DNA of 64,000 bases, from NCBI GenBank assembly GCA_029667085.1, contig JARUHJ010000002.1:248001-312000 (forward strand), in the 5' to 3' direction. Below the pieces are notes generated by a model. That model saw nothing but the letters and a program-made list of their open reading frames with translations, had not been told where the DNA came from and searched no databases. The DNA comes from Deltaproteobacteria bacterium IMCC39524. GTDB lineage: Bacteria; Desulfobacterota; Desulfuromonadia; Desulfuromonadales; BM103. Of the stretch, positions 42,251 to 51,570 are shown one piece after another (the stretch's first letter is position 1; each line of letters opens with the position of its first letter). A program made the translations under genes and the position numbers.

Positions 42251-43156
42251 ATGTCTCAAGATAGTTCACGCTCCGGGGTCTGGCTGGTTCTGATGGCCGC
42301 CATGCTCTGGGGAACCACAGGAACCTCGCAGGCTTTCGCTCCTGCCGGTTTCGATCCGATGGTTATTGGAACCTTGCGTCTGGCGATCGGTGGCGCCTCG
42401 ATGCTGTTGATTGTGCTACTGACCAGTGGCATGCCACAGCTGAAAAGCTGGCCCCTCAAGGCAACGCTTTCCGCGGCCCTGTTTACTGCGCTTTATCAAG
42501 CCTTCTTTTTTGCCGGTGTCGCTAAAACCGGAGTTGCCGTTGGGACTATTGTAGGTATCGGTAGTGCACCGGTTGCTGGTGGTATGCTTGGTTATTTCTT
42601 CAGGGGGGAGCGACCTGGAAGGAGTTGGTTTGTCGCAACGACTCTCGCGATTATCGGTTGCGTCGTTTTAACCCTTAGCAGCGGTGGTGATGTTGTTATT
42701 GATCTGATGGGTGTCGCCCTCGCTATCGGTGCCGGTGTTGCCTATGCAGCCTATACTCTGGTGATCAAGGGTTTGTTAGAAAAACACGACGCGAATGCTG
42801 TTATCGCGGTTGTCTTCTGTATTGGTGCCCTGTTCCTTGCTCCTCTGCTAATCGGCCGTGAAATGGCCTGGTTGGCGGCCCCTCGTAGTATTGCTGTCAT
42901 TCTTCACCTTGGCCTGGTAACGGCCGCTCTGGCCTATTGGCTGTTTGCCCGTGGCTTGCAGCGAGTTCCGGTTGCGACTGCGGTGACCTTGACCCTGGCA
43001 GAGCCCTTGACCGCAGGTCTTTTGGGCCTGTTGGTCCTGGGCGAACAACTGAACCCGGTTTCCTTTGTTGGGATATCCCTGATTTTCTCCGGTTTGGCGG
43101 TCCTCACTCTGGGGGGACGCGCGACCCCGGAAGTCCCGGCGGAATTTGGAGGTTGA
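42251..43156 (+). CDS. EamA-family (DMT) transporter 1
   Basis: 301 residues with ten predicted membrane helices in two EamA repeats (about 10-140 and 152-290). It contains MAAMLWGTTGTSQAFAPAG, typical of the family, and AEPLTAGLLGLLVLGEQLNP. These proteins export amino acids or metabolites (RhaT/RhtA-like). GGGAG precedes the ATG. It is followed by another EamA gene four bases after its stop. Confidence 0.88.
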   Translation: MSQDSSRSGVWLVLMAAMLWGTTGTSQAFAPAGFDPMVIGTLRLAIGGASMLLIVLLTSGMPQLKSWPLKATLSAALFTALYQAFFFAGVAKTGVAVGTIVGIGSAPVAGGMLGYFFRGERPGRSWFVATTLAIIGCVVLTLSSGGDVVIDLMGVALAIGAGVAYAAYTLVIKGLLEKHDANAVIAVVFCIGALFLAPLLIGREMAWLAAPRSIAVILHLGLVTAALAYWLFARGLQRVPVATAVTLTLAEPLTAGLLGLLVLGEQLNPVSFVGISLIFSGLAVLTLGGRATPEVPAEFGG

Positions 43157-43160
43157 CCGC

Positions 43161-44057
43161 ATGGTCAATCAACGCAAGGCCTATCTCTACGCAATCATCA
43201 CGGTTTTAATCTGGTCAACGGTCGCTTCAGCGTTCAAGATTTCCCTGCGGACATTGTCGCCTGCACACCTGTTGTTATACGCCAACCTGACTTCTGTCTT
43301 GCTGCTTGGAGTTATCTTGCTGTGCCGCCGCGAGCTGGGGATGGCCTTGCCGAAGAACCGTCAGGAGCTACTGCGTTCAGCGGCTTTGGGAATACTAAAC
43401 CCCTTCCTTTATTACCTGATTCTGTTAAAAGCCTACGATCTGATCCCCGCCCAGGAAGCTCAACCACTTAACAGCATCTGGGCGATCACGCTCTCAATTC
43501 TCGCCGTACCATTACTCAAACAGAAGCTTTCTTTCCGTGAGATGCTTGCGATTCTGGTCAGCTTTTGTGGTGTTGTGGTGATTTCAACCCACGGCGATCC
43601 GTTTGGGATGAATTTTTCCGATCCCCTTGGGGTGGCTCTGGCCTTGGGGAGCACGATTGTCTGGGCGCTCTACTGGATTTTCAATGTCAGGGACAGTAGA
43701 CCACCTCTGGCAGGCCTCTTTATGAACTTCCTCTGTGCACTGCCACTGACCCTGGTTTATTGCCTAGTTTTTACCGAAATGCAGAGGCCCGATCTGACAG
43801 GCTTCCTCGGGGCGGTCTATGTCGGCTGTTTCGAGATGGGAATATCTTTTGTGCTCTGGTTGCAGGCGCTTAAATACAGTGCCAGTACAGCGAAGATCAG
43901 TAGTATCGTTTTCATGTTACCTTTTTTCTCTCTACTCATGATTCATTTTCTTGTTGGCGAAGAGATTTTGCCGTCGACTTTTTATGGGTTAGTTTTGATT
44001 GTGGCGGGATTGGTTTTGCAGCAGATCGTAAAGAACAAAGCCGTTGATATTGAATAA
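43161..44057 (+). CDS. EamA-family (DMT) transporter 2
   Basis: 298 residues, again with two EamA repeats and ten helices: AIITVLIWSTVASAFKISLR and the C-terminal VFMLPFFSLLMIHFLVGEEI. ATG 43161 follows GGAGG; an in-frame TTG 43146 overlaps the previous gene and is less likely. It is distinct in sequence from its neighbour, so probably not a recent duplication. It may act as an exporter; the substrate is unknown. Confidence 0.87.
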   Translation: MVNQRKAYLYAIITVLIWSTVASAFKISLRTLSPAHLLLYANLTSVLLLGVILLCRRELGMALPKNRQELLRSAALGILNPFLYYLILLKAYDLIPAQEAQPLNSIWAITLSILAVPLLKQKLSFREMLAILVSFCGVVVISTHGDPFGMNFSDPLGVALALGSTIVWALYWIFNVRDSRPPLAGLFMNFLCALPLTLVYCLVFTEMQRPDLTGFLGAVYVGCFEMGISFVLWLQALKYSASTAKISSIVFMLPFFSLLMIHFLVGEEILPSTFYGLVLIVAGLVLQQIVKNKAVDIE

Positions 44058-44126
44058 TACGGAGGAGGAATTTTTCTAGCGATGCAGTATACTTATCATT
44101 TTGTCGGTCATTCATGAGTTAAGAAA

Positions 44127-44351
44127 ATGAAAATCACCGTTAAGCTCGTTGGCGCATTTTGTGTCGGAAGATTCAAAAAAAATGTTCAGGAATACCCTTC
44201 CGGTATTAAGGTTGTGGAGGTTATTGACCATCTCCAGTTACCTAAAAATGTTCTTGGCATTATTCTCATCAATGGTCTCCATGCCGGGGAGCAGGATGTC
44301 CTCGAGGATGGTGATACTCTGTCGCTACTTCCGTTGCTGGATGGTGGTTAA
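44127..44351 (+). CDS. MoaD/ThiS-family sulfur carrier protein, linked to AOR
   Basis: 74-residue ubiquitin-like protein. The beta-grasp fold is indicated by MKITVKLVG, INGLHAGEQDVLEDGDTLSLLP and the C-terminal Gly-Gly that is adenylated and thiocarboxylated in MoaD and ThiS. It lies 69 bases before the AOR gene. MoaD-like proteins with AOR are common and probably serve the tungsto-bispterin cofactor. Confidence 0.82.
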   Translation: MKITVKLVGAFCVGRFKKNVQEYPSGIKVVEVIDHLQLPKNVLGIILINGLHAGEQDVLEDGDTLSLLPLLDGG

Positions 44352-44420
44352 GAAGTCCTGTTCCTACGGCTTTTTTGCAATCACCTCCGGCTTTGTCCAA
44401 TGTACTAAGGAGAGAGCCTG

Positions 44421-46262
44421 ATGAAGCTTTTGACAACAGACCCTTCGGCAGAACCGTCCGGTGTCCTGTATCAGCGTTGTACCATAGACTTGAGGACAGG
44501 GTGTCAGCAGATGGAAGAGCTCCCCTGCCGCAACCTGGAAGATGTGCTCGGCGGCTTTGGCCGTTCCTTTCAAGACCTTGCTGAACGAAAGATTGAGACT
44601 GCTTACTGCGACGAGAACCCTTTAATCGTCAATACCGGTCTGCTGACCGGCAGTAGTGCCATGACCGGTTTGCGTACTTACTTCTCCGGTTACAGTCCGA
44701 TCAAAGGCTCTAAGGTGGGGCTTCCTGCTGCAATTTGGTCGACCGGTAGCGGTAAGTTCGGCGCAAAGTTCAAATGGACCGGTCTCGATGAACTGATTTT
44801 CGAAAACCGTTCGGAACAGCCGGTCTATGTTGTGATTAAGGAGACCGAAGCTGGGCCGTCTGTTGAATTGAAGCCTGCCGGACATTTAATTGGTCTTTCA
44901 ACCCATGACAAAATCATGGCTCTGCAGAAAGATTATCCTGACGCCCACTTTGCTGCTATTGGCCAAGCTGGGGAAAACTGGCAGAACAACTATATGGGCG
45001 CTATCGCTCTTTCCACAGAGAACCAGCTCAAAGAGCAGGAGGACAAGTGTCGATTCGCCGGGCGCGGTGGCATGGGCAGCCTGATGGGTTATAAGAACAT
45101 CCTGGCCCTGGTGGCTCAAAGCAACGATAAGCTGAAACCCTTAACCGATGCGGTTAAAAAAGTTAATGTCAACGTTGTTAAGGGGGGAGGGTCGGCCCGG
45201 ATTCAGCCGATAAGTCGTGGCGGCGGCGGCGGGACCTGGGCTGCCTACGATGTTCTGCAGGAATTCCACGCGGTGCCGGTCAATAATTTCCGTCCACAAG
45301 GAAATGCGCTTCCGGAGAAGTTGTTCCGTGAAAATGTTGAAAAAGAGTACGACATCAAGTCGCAGGCCTGCTATCGCTGTGGCATAACCTGTCACAACAA
45401 TGTTTCCGAGAAGAATGCCGATGGCAGCAAGGGCGGGTTTTTGGCCAAGTTTGACTATGAGCCGCTCAACCTGCTCAGTACCAATGTCGGTGTTCACGAT
45501 GCCGGTCAGGCTGCTCGACTGATCCAGCTAGGTGACAATTACGGCATGGATGCCATTTCTCTTGGCGTGACCATCTCTTACGTATTGTCCTACAACGAAA
45601 GGCATCCGCAGGCAACGATTCTCAACGGCGCGACCTTTGGTGATTATGAAAAGATTCGCGAGTTGATCATTCAGGCCGGAGAGGGGGCGCTGCCGGAGAT
45701 CGGCCAGGGTTCCATGCGCCTGTCGCAAAGTCTCAACGAAACCAGCTACGCTTATCATGTTAAAGGCCTGGAGATCGCAGCGTACCAACCCGAAACCAAT
45801 CCCGGTTACGCCTGGGCGATCGCCGGAGGGCACATGTCGATGGGGACCTACGGTCTGCTGACCCGTGAGGGCAAGTCGGATCTTGACTCCTGGGTGAAAG
45901 GGATCACCGAAGATAAACTGCACATTGTCGGCTTTGATATGATCGGCCTGTGTAAATTCTTCGACATTGCCAAGGGCATCGGTACACAGATGGTGGTCGA
46001 TTGTCTGAAGAGTGAATTTGATCTGGACGTCAGTGTCGATAATATCCGTGCTGCAGTTCGTCGCGCTTTTCTGCGCGGCCTGGCTCTTGAGTTACGTCAG
46101 GGGTACACCAAAGCCGAGTTCTGCCTGCCGGCCGAGGTGTTTGAGAATCCGAACCAGAACATAAAGTTGCCTAACATCACCAGCCCTGAATTTATTGAAA
46201 AGCTTGAGAAACGGGTCTGGGAGATCTTTGAGCCGGAGCTTGAAGGGTTGCTGAACGCATAA
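44421..46262 (+). CDS. Aldehyde:ferredoxin oxidoreductase (tungsten/molybdopterin)
   Basis: 613 residues; oxidises aldehydes to acids reducing ferredoxin, or the reverse. The 4Fe-4S ligands are Cys317-x2-Cys320-x3-Cys324 (ACYRCGITCHN) and Cys511 (GLCKFF), and the N-terminal domain holds the pterin-binding loops (GLLTGSSAMTG, GRGGMGSLMGYKN). AAGGAG precedes the ATG. The substrate cannot be told; the AOR branch acts on many aldehydes, including those from amino-acid breakdown. It is followed by an aldehyde dehydrogenase gene after 26 bases. An upstream MoaD-like gene supports cofactor supply. Confidence 0.9.
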   Translation: MKLLTTDPSAEPSGVLYQRCTIDLRTGCQQMEELPCRNLEDVLGGFGRSFQDLAERKIETAYCDENPLIVNTGLLTGSSAMTGLRTYFSGYSPIKGSKVGLPAAIWSTGSGKFGAKFKWTGLDELIFENRSEQPVYVVIKETEAGPSVELKPAGHLIGLSTHDKIMALQKDYPDAHFAAIGQAGENWQNNYMGAIALSTENQLKEQEDKCRFAGRGGMGSLMGYKNILALVAQSNDKLKPLTDAVKKVNVNVVKGGGSARIQPISRGGGGGTWAAYDVLQEFHAVPVNNFRPQGNALPEKLFRENVEKEYDIKSQACYRCGITCHNNVSEKNADGSKGGFLAKFDYEPLNLLSTNVGVHDAGQAARLIQLGDNYGMDAISLGVTISYVLSYNERHPQATILNGATFGDYEKIRELIIQAGEGALPEIGQGSMRLSQSLNETSYAYHVKGLEIAAYQPETNPGYAWAIAGGHMSMGTYGLLTREGKSDLDSWVKGITEDKLHIVGFDMIGLCKFFDIAKGIGTQMVVDCLKSEFDLDVSVDNIRAAVRRAFLRGLALELRQGYTKAEFCLPAEVFENPNQNIKLPNITSPEFIEKLEKRVWEIFEPELEGLLNA

Positions 46263-46288
46263 CCTGATAGATTGAGAGAAAACATCCT

Positions 46289-47872
46289 ATGTGCCTGACT
46301 GGAAAGCAGCTGATTGGTTCAAGCTACGCGTCCCCGGGAGATCAGACCTTCCAGGCGGTTAACCCTGAAACGGGAGCGGCTCTGGAGCCACTCTTTTATG
46401 AAGGAACCTCTCAAGATGTGGATCGAGCGGCGGCTTTGGCTGAAAAAGATTTTGACACTTACAGGGCCACAGACAATAGAAAGCGCGGAGAATTTCTCGA
46501 GACCATCGCGACAGAGCTGTTGACCATTGAAAGAGTCCTGGTCGATCGCGCCATGCAGGAAACCGGTCTCCCTGAGGAACGCCTTGTCGGTGAACTTGGC
46601 CGGACTGTCAATCAGTTGAAACTTTTTGCCCAGTTGGTCAAAGAGGGCTCTTATGTGGAGGCGCGTATCGATCGTGCCTTCCCCGATCGATTACCTGTTC
46701 CCAAACCAGACATTCGTCAGATTCTTATCGCCTTGGGCCCGGTAGCGGTCTTCGGTGCCAGCAACTTCCCGCTTGCCTTTTCCGTCGCCGGTGGTGATAC
46801 GGCCGCAGCGTTGGCCGCCGGGTGTCCGGTTGTGGTTAAAGGCCATCCTGCTCACCCGGGCACCTCCGAATTAGCCGGGCGGGCTATCAGGAGTGCTGTC
46901 ATGAAGTGTGCGATGCCGGAAGGGACTTTCAGCCTGATTCAGGGCCGTAGCCTCGATCTCGGAGCAGTACTGGTCCAGCATTCTCATGTCAAGGCTGTGG
47001 CCTTTACCGGCTCACTTGCCGGCGGTCGAGCCCTTTTCGATCTGGCTGCATCGCGTCCGGAGCCGATTCCTGTTTATGCTGAGATGGGCAGTGTTAACCC
47101 CGTTTTTCTGTTGCCTCAGGCATTGCAGAAGCATAGTGACAGTTTGGTCAAGGATTTTGTGGAGTCGGTGACCCTCGGTGCCGGACAATTCTGCACCTCT
47201 CCGGGGCTCTTGTTTGCTATTAAGGGACCCGCTCTGGAGAACTTTGTCCAGAAAGCAGCAGAACTGCTGGCGAAAAAGCCTCCAGGTCTTATGTTGCATA
47301 GGGGGATCAAGGACAAATTTGAGCAGGGTATCGAACGATTGAAGGACATTCATGGCGTCGTAAGAGAAGGAGACACTTCTCAGGAGACAGGTTGTTTCGT
47401 CAGTGCTGTCCTGCTGCAAACCGATGCCAAGGTTTTCTTTGAAAACACGGGGATCGGTGAAGAGGTGTTTGGCCCCTCTGCCGTGGTCGTCGGGTGTGAT
47501 TCAAAAGAAGAGATGATGACTGCCGCTCAAAATCTTCAGGGCCAATTGACTGCGACCGTTCACGGCCGGGATCTAGAGTTGGAAGATTACGCAGAGCTCT
47601 TTAGGGTGCTCGAGCGCAGGGTCGGCAGGGTTCTTGTGGGTGGCTTCCCGACCGGCGTTGAAGTATGTGATTCAATGAACCACGGAGGACCTTATCCGGC
47701 AACAACGGACAGTCGCTCCACCTCAGTCGGTACGGCTGCGATCAAGCGTTTTTTGCGCCCGGTCTGTTATCAGAATTTTCCCCAGGCAATGCTTCCTGAA
47801 CCACTGAAGAACAAAAACGAGCATAATCTTTGGAGGTTGGTTGACGGCAGTTTAACCCGCGATGATGTCTAG
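46289..47872 (+). CDS. NAD(P)-dependent aldehyde dehydrogenase, 2,5-dioxovalerate-type
   Basis: 527 residues. It belongs to the branch of alpha-ketoglutarate-semialdehyde (2,5-dioxopentanoate) dehydrogenases: N-terminal LTGKQLIGSSYAS, AVNPETGAALEP, FGASNFPLAFSVAGGDTAAALAAG in segments, VYAEMGSVNPVF with the catalytic Glu region, and the catalytic Cys in TLGAGQFCTSPG. This branch also contains fatty-aldehyde enzymes, so the substrate is not certain. In aerobes this enzyme ends the hydroxyproline epimerase route; none of the other enzymes of that route are here. It follows AOR by 26 bases and is probably cotranscribed. Confidence 0.85.
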   Translation: MCLTGKQLIGSSYASPGDQTFQAVNPETGAALEPLFYEGTSQDVDRAAALAEKDFDTYRATDNRKRGEFLETIATELLTIERVLVDRAMQETGLPEERLVGELGRTVNQLKLFAQLVKEGSYVEARIDRAFPDRLPVPKPDIRQILIALGPVAVFGASNFPLAFSVAGGDTAAALAAGCPVVVKGHPAHPGTSELAGRAIRSAVMKCAMPEGTFSLIQGRSLDLGAVLVQHSHVKAVAFTGSLAGGRALFDLAASRPEPIPVYAEMGSVNPVFLLPQALQKHSDSLVKDFVESVTLGAGQFCTSPGLLFAIKGPALENFVQKAAELLAKKPPGLMLHRGIKDKFEQGIERLKDIHGVVREGDTSQETGCFVSAVLLQTDAKVFFENTGIGEEVFGPSAVVVGCDSKEEMMTAAQNLQGQLTATVHGRDLELEDYAELFRVLERRVGRVLVGGFPTGVEVCDSMNHGGPYPATTDSRSTSVGTAAIKRFLRPVCYQNFPQAMLPEPLKNKNEHNLWRLVDGSLTRDDV

Positions 47873-47911
47873 TTACGGCAAGGGCAGTCTGACCAGCAGA
47901 AGCATGCGTTT

Positions 47912-48547
47912 CTACTCAGGGTTTTGATCCGCCTGCCCGGGTACAGGAGTGACTGTTTTTTTGTGGGTCAAAACCTTAAACAGACCGAGTAAACCAATCA
48001 CCGTAAAGAACAAGCCGCGCCACTTGTCTGGTTCCTTGCCCTCACTTAACAAAATCACATCGTCGGCAATGTTCAGGTCGGTCTCTTTTGCCAGATCGAT
48101 CAGTTTCTGTCGATTTCCCCGGGCAATCAGGCCCGCGACCAGCATACCGGTAATGTCCCTTTGGCCTTTAAATTCAGCGCCGTGTACGCGGCGGAATTCT
48201 CTCTTCTCAGGAAGCGTATCAGTAAAGAAGTGATAGTCCTGAAAGAGCTTCAATTGGTGCGGGTTTCGAGTTTCAACCATGACATGAATCTGCTCCTGGT
48301 CGGGATGAGCAACAAGCGGCACCAGCAGCGCTTCCATCTCCAGAGAGCCGGAAGTAGAGATCGCGCGGTCAAGATCCTGATAGCCCGCTTTAACATCCAG
48401 CCATTCACCCGGTGCGCCGATCTGTTCCAGTGTTTCAATACTGACCGGTTGCGGGTCTTGATTGTTAAACCAGAGGTTCAGGTCAGTTACGCCCAGAAAT
48501 AATAAGACCAGGCAGACGGCAATCAAAGTGTAGCGAAAACGACGCAT
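47912..48547 (-). CDS. Membrane protein of unknown function
   Basis: 211 residues with one N-terminal membrane helix (about 7-25, YTLIAVCLVLLFLGVTD) and one near the C-terminus (about 178-192, LFFTVIGLLGLFKVL), the large middle part facing the periplasm. No motif or family was recognised. It is convergent with the aldehyde dehydrogenase gene. No ribosome site is clear. Confidence 0.65.
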   Translation of the reverse strand: MRRFRYTLIAVCLVLLFLGVTDLNLWFNNQDPQPVSIETLEQIGAPGEWLDVKAGYQDLDRAISTSGSLEMEALLVPLVAHPDQEQIHVMVETRNPHQLKLFQDYHFFTDTLPEKREFRRVHGAEFKGQRDITGMLVAGLIARGNRQKLIDLAKETDLNIADDVILLSEGKEPDKWRGLFFTVIGLLGLFKVLTHKKTVTPVPGQADQNPE

Positions 48548-48590
48548 GAAGATATCCGTTGAGAAAGTAAAAGATTTAAAAAAAGAAAAG

Positions 48591-48616
48591 AGAGGGGCTG
48601 CCGGGGCAGCCCCTCT
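48591..48616 (-). terminator. Terminator after the Na+:solute symporter
   Basis: Eleven-base-pair stem AGAGGGGCTGC / GCAGCCCCTCT with a four-base loop. On the minus strand it is followed by TTTTCTTTTTTT. It lies 36 bases after the symporter stop. Confidence 0.88.
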
Positions 48617-48651
48617 CTCTATTTAGCAGGTTGAAGCTTTTCTTGCAAGGA

Positions 48652-50580
48652 TCAGGCTTCAGCCCCTTCCTCGACCATGGCGCCCTTCTTTTGAGTCATC
48701 AGGGAAACGATGATCAGAGTAAGAACACTGGCCGGGATGGAGATGGCTGCCGGGCTGTTGAAAGCAACGGGAGCATCTTGAGGCAACAGACCGTAACGGA
48801 CCCACATGTCAGGAGAAACCAGGATCAGACCGAGAGAAGAAGTCAGACCGATAAAGATCGATGCTGCAACACCCTGGGCGGTCGCCTTCTTCCAGAACAG
48901 AATCATCAGGATCGCAGGCAGGTTAGCCGAAGCCGCAACGGCGAAGGCCCAACCGACCAGGAAGGAGACGTTCATGCCTTCGAAAATGATGCCGAGGTAG
49001 ATGGCGATGCCACCAATGACCATCGCAGAGATCTTGCCTGCTTTGACCTTGCCCGCATCCGTCATGTTCATGCCGAGGAAGTTATCCATCAAGTCGTGGG
49101 CAACGGCTCCGGCTGAGGCGACGATCAGACCCGAAACTGTCCCGAGTACTGTTGCGAAGGCCAGTGATGAGATGACCGAGAAGAGTATGACTCCGAAGGA
49201 AAGGGCCAGCAGCGGTGCCGACATGTTGTTGTCGGTGATGTTGATGACGCCGTTGGTCATAGCACCCAGACCAAGATAGAGAGTCAATACGTAGAAGAAG
49301 CCGATCGCTGCGATAGCGACGATCGTCGACTTACGGGCTGCCGCCTGGCTCGGTACAGTGTAGTAACGAATCAGGATGTGTGGCAGGGCCGCGGTACCGC
49401 AGAAGAGCGCGATCATCAGTGAGATGAAGTTGAATTTGTCGAGGCCGCTGGCATTGTCAACTTTGAACTTCAGTCCTGGACGCAGGATACGGCTGCCTGG
49501 AGTCGGCTTCTGGTAGTAGATGGTGGTCGTGGTGTCGCCAACTTTGACGTACTTCTTGCCCCAGAGGACGACAGTGCTGTCTTTGAAGCGGTTCAGGAAC
49601 TCAAGAGGACCAACGGCTCCAGTCTGAGCAATCTCTTTGCCGTCGACGGTGATTTCCTTGATGTGACCGACAGCGAAGAACTTGCCGTCTTCCTTAGGTG
49701 CACCATTGAACAGCTTGGTACCATCAGCCATTTTTGTAACGAAGAGGGCTTCAACCAGCTCATAGCCAGTGGCGGCTTCTTTGAGATGCCATACTGTTTC
49801 TGATCCGTCCTGAGAGAGCTTGACGAAACCTGCCTGGCCGAACTCAGAATCAAGGCCGGCAACGACATCGTAGCCAGCAACCTGGAGGCTACCGTCAGTA
49901 ACAACGGCATTGAGCGTTTGGAACTTGTGGTATTCCTTGGTGTCGCCCTGGTTAGGGTCCGTACCAAGGCCACGGGTCAGGACGCTGATAACAACGATAG
50001 TGGAGCAGATCAGGAGCAGCGCGCCTTTGAAGAACTGAACGTAAGTGGTCGAAGCCATACCGGCGGTTGCGACGATGATGGTAACAACCACACCAACGAT
50101 GCAGACACCAACCCAGTGCGGCATGCCGAGCAGAGGCTGAACCAGAACGCCGGCACCAACCATCTGTGGGATCAGGTAGAAGACAGAAACAGCCAGAGTC
50201 GAAATGGCCGCCATCAGCTGAATCGACTTGGAGTTGAACTTGGAGTCGAGAGCGTCGGTGAAGGTGTACTTGCCGAGGCGTTTCATTGGCTCTGCGACCA
50301 GGAAGAGAGCAACCATCCAGCCTGCGAGGTAACCGATGGAGTACATCCAGCCGTCGAAACCGGCAGTTGCGATCATGCCGCAAATGCCGAGAAAGGATGC
50401 TGCCGAGAGGTAGTCGCCGGCAAAAGCGATACCGTTGGTGAACCAGTGAATGTTGCCGCCTGCTGCGTAGTAGCCGTCAGCAGAAGAGGTGCGGCGGGCC
50501 AGGTAGAAAGAGAGCCCGAGAACAAAAAGAACAAAAAAGACAAACAGGCCGATGGCCAGAGGTGATTGTGTATATATCAT
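48652..50580 (-). CDS. Sodium:solute symporter (ActP-like, long type)
   Basis: 642 residues with about 13 helices. It shows YYAAGGNIHWFTNGIAFAGDYLSAASFLG, typical of the SSS family acetate-permease group (ActP/YjcG). Compared with E. coli ActP (about 549 residues) it has a long hydrophilic insert at about 205-375 (STIVVISVLTRGLG to DNASGLDKFNF), predicted to be outside the membrane. Related long symporters in Geobacter take up acetate. The DUF485 gene upstream (19 bases) is the usual partner. Substrate acetate or a similar monocarboxylate is inference. GGGGAG precedes the start. Confidence 0.88.
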   Translation of the reverse strand: MIYTQSPLAIGLFVFFVLFVLGLSFYLARRTSSADGYYAAGGNIHWFTNGIAFAGDYLSAASFLGICGMIATAGFDGWMYSIGYLAGWMVALFLVAEPMKRLGKYTFTDALDSKFNSKSIQLMAAISTLAVSVFYLIPQMVGAGVLVQPLLGMPHWVGVCIVGVVVTIIVATAGMASTTYVQFFKGALLLICSTIVVISVLTRGLGTDPNQGDTKEYHKFQTLNAVVTDGSLQVAGYDVVAGLDSEFGQAGFVKLSQDGSETVWHLKEAATGYELVEALFVTKMADGTKLFNGAPKEDGKFFAVGHIKEITVDGKEIAQTGAVGPLEFLNRFKDSTVVLWGKKYVKVGDTTTTIYYQKPTPGSRILRPGLKFKVDNASGLDKFNFISLMIALFCGTAALPHILIRYYTVPSQAAARKSTIVAIAAIGFFYVLTLYLGLGAMTNGVINITDNNMSAPLLALSFGVILFSVISSLAFATVLGTVSGLIVASAGAVAHDLMDNFLGMNMTDAGKVKAGKISAMVIGGIAIYLGIIFEGMNVSFLVGWAFAVAASANLPAILMILFWKKATAQGVAASIFIGLTSSLGLILVSPDMWVRYGLLPQDAPVAFNSPAAISIPASVLTLIIVSLMTQKKGAMVEEGAEA

Positions 50581-50598
50581 GGTCTGAGTTCTCCCCTA

Positions 50599-50862
50599 TT
50601 AATTCAGGCGCGCTTCAGCGGCTGTACAGAAGTGGTTGTAGATGACAGCGAGCACCAAAGCGAAGATGATCAGGAAGAAGCCGTAGAGTACCGCCAGAGT
50701 CTGACCAAAGTAGACTTTTTCCATCAGACCCGGGTTAACCGCGTTGATGACAACAAAGCCGAAGTAGGTCAGGGTGTAGACGATGAACATCGAGATGCCG
50801 ATCTTGCTCTTGTACGCGGCAGCGTTGTCCTTGCCGAGTTTTACTGCTGGTCCGTGTCCCAT
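50599..50862 (-). CDS. DUF485-like membrane protein, symporter partner
   Basis: 87 residues with two membrane helices (about 23-40 and 56-75) and conserved YTLTYFGFV and ALVLAVIYNHFC. DUF485 proteins (YjcH) are coded just before acetate symporters. Its start follows AAGGAG. Probably a small subunit or an assembly factor. Confidence 0.82.
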   Translation of the reverse strand: MGHGPAVKLGKDNAAAYKSKIGISMFIVYTLTYFGFVVINAVNPGLMEKVYFGQTLAVLYGFFLIIFALVLAVIYNHFCTAAEARLN

Positions 50863-51375
50863 AGATGTGACTCCTTTTCTCTCAGTGTTTTTTTTACGCC
50901 AGAAATGTTATGTGATAAATGTGAAACAATAAATTGCGGAAACACCTGTCGTGATGGCCCGCATATTAAATAAAATCCGTTATAACGCACGGAATTGATA
51001 GCTCAAAAGGGCCTTAAAACTGGGCGATCCCTGTTTTGTGAGCACTTTTTAAGGTACTTATTCGTGAAAAACAACCACATCATGGGGTGGTAAATTTTGC
51101 GACATGATACGTCGTTCTAAAAAGAAGTCAACAGAAAATTTTCAGTAAATCAGCTAATTAAAGGGCTTATAAGCATAAAGTATACGGAATAGCAGGAGAT
51201 TTAACTTTTGTGAAAAAATAACCGATCGTGGGGATAGAAAGATGTTTTAACTGATAGGTTAAAAGGTCATCTATATGGTCGCGGACGTATTGAAGAGAGT
51301 TCTTTACCCTGCCGCCGGGGCGCGTTATAACGTCGATGAAAAGGGGCTTTAAATGAGGAGTCAGGTTAAAGGCAA
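50863..51375. promoter_or_regulatory. Divergent intergenic region upstream of the symporter operon
   Basis: No gene is seen in 513 bases. Two copies of the perfect 10-base palindrome CGTTATAACG lie at 50978-50987 and 51324-51333. The middle is AT-rich. No -24/-12 promoter was found on the minus strand. The palindromes could be operator sites. Confidence 0.4.
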
Positions 51376-51564
51376 ATGGATCCAGGTATGATCGAATATA
51401 AAGTTGTAGAGTTAGCCGTGGTAACGGATGAATCGATTGAAGAAGTACTGAACGAACGCACAGCTGAGGGCTGGCAGTTTGACGGCATTCAGTTCGTCAT
51501 TCGTGAAGCCAGCAAGAGGCCTTCGATGGCTTTTGTTCTCTTTACCCGTGAGTTGACCCGTTAG
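51376..51564 (+). CDS. Small DUF4177-like protein
   Basis: 62 residues: MIEYKVVELAVVTDESIEE and LNERTAEGWQFDGIQFV match the pattern of DUF4177, a small alpha/beta domain of unknown function. Either ATG 51376 or 51388 could be the start; the AAAGG upstream is close to the first. It is convergent with the next gene, which lies six bases away. Confidence 0.65.
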   Translation: MDPGMIEYKVVELAVVTDESIEEVLNERTAEGWQFDGIQFVIREASKRPSMAFVLFTRELTR

Positions 51565-51570
51565 ACTCGT

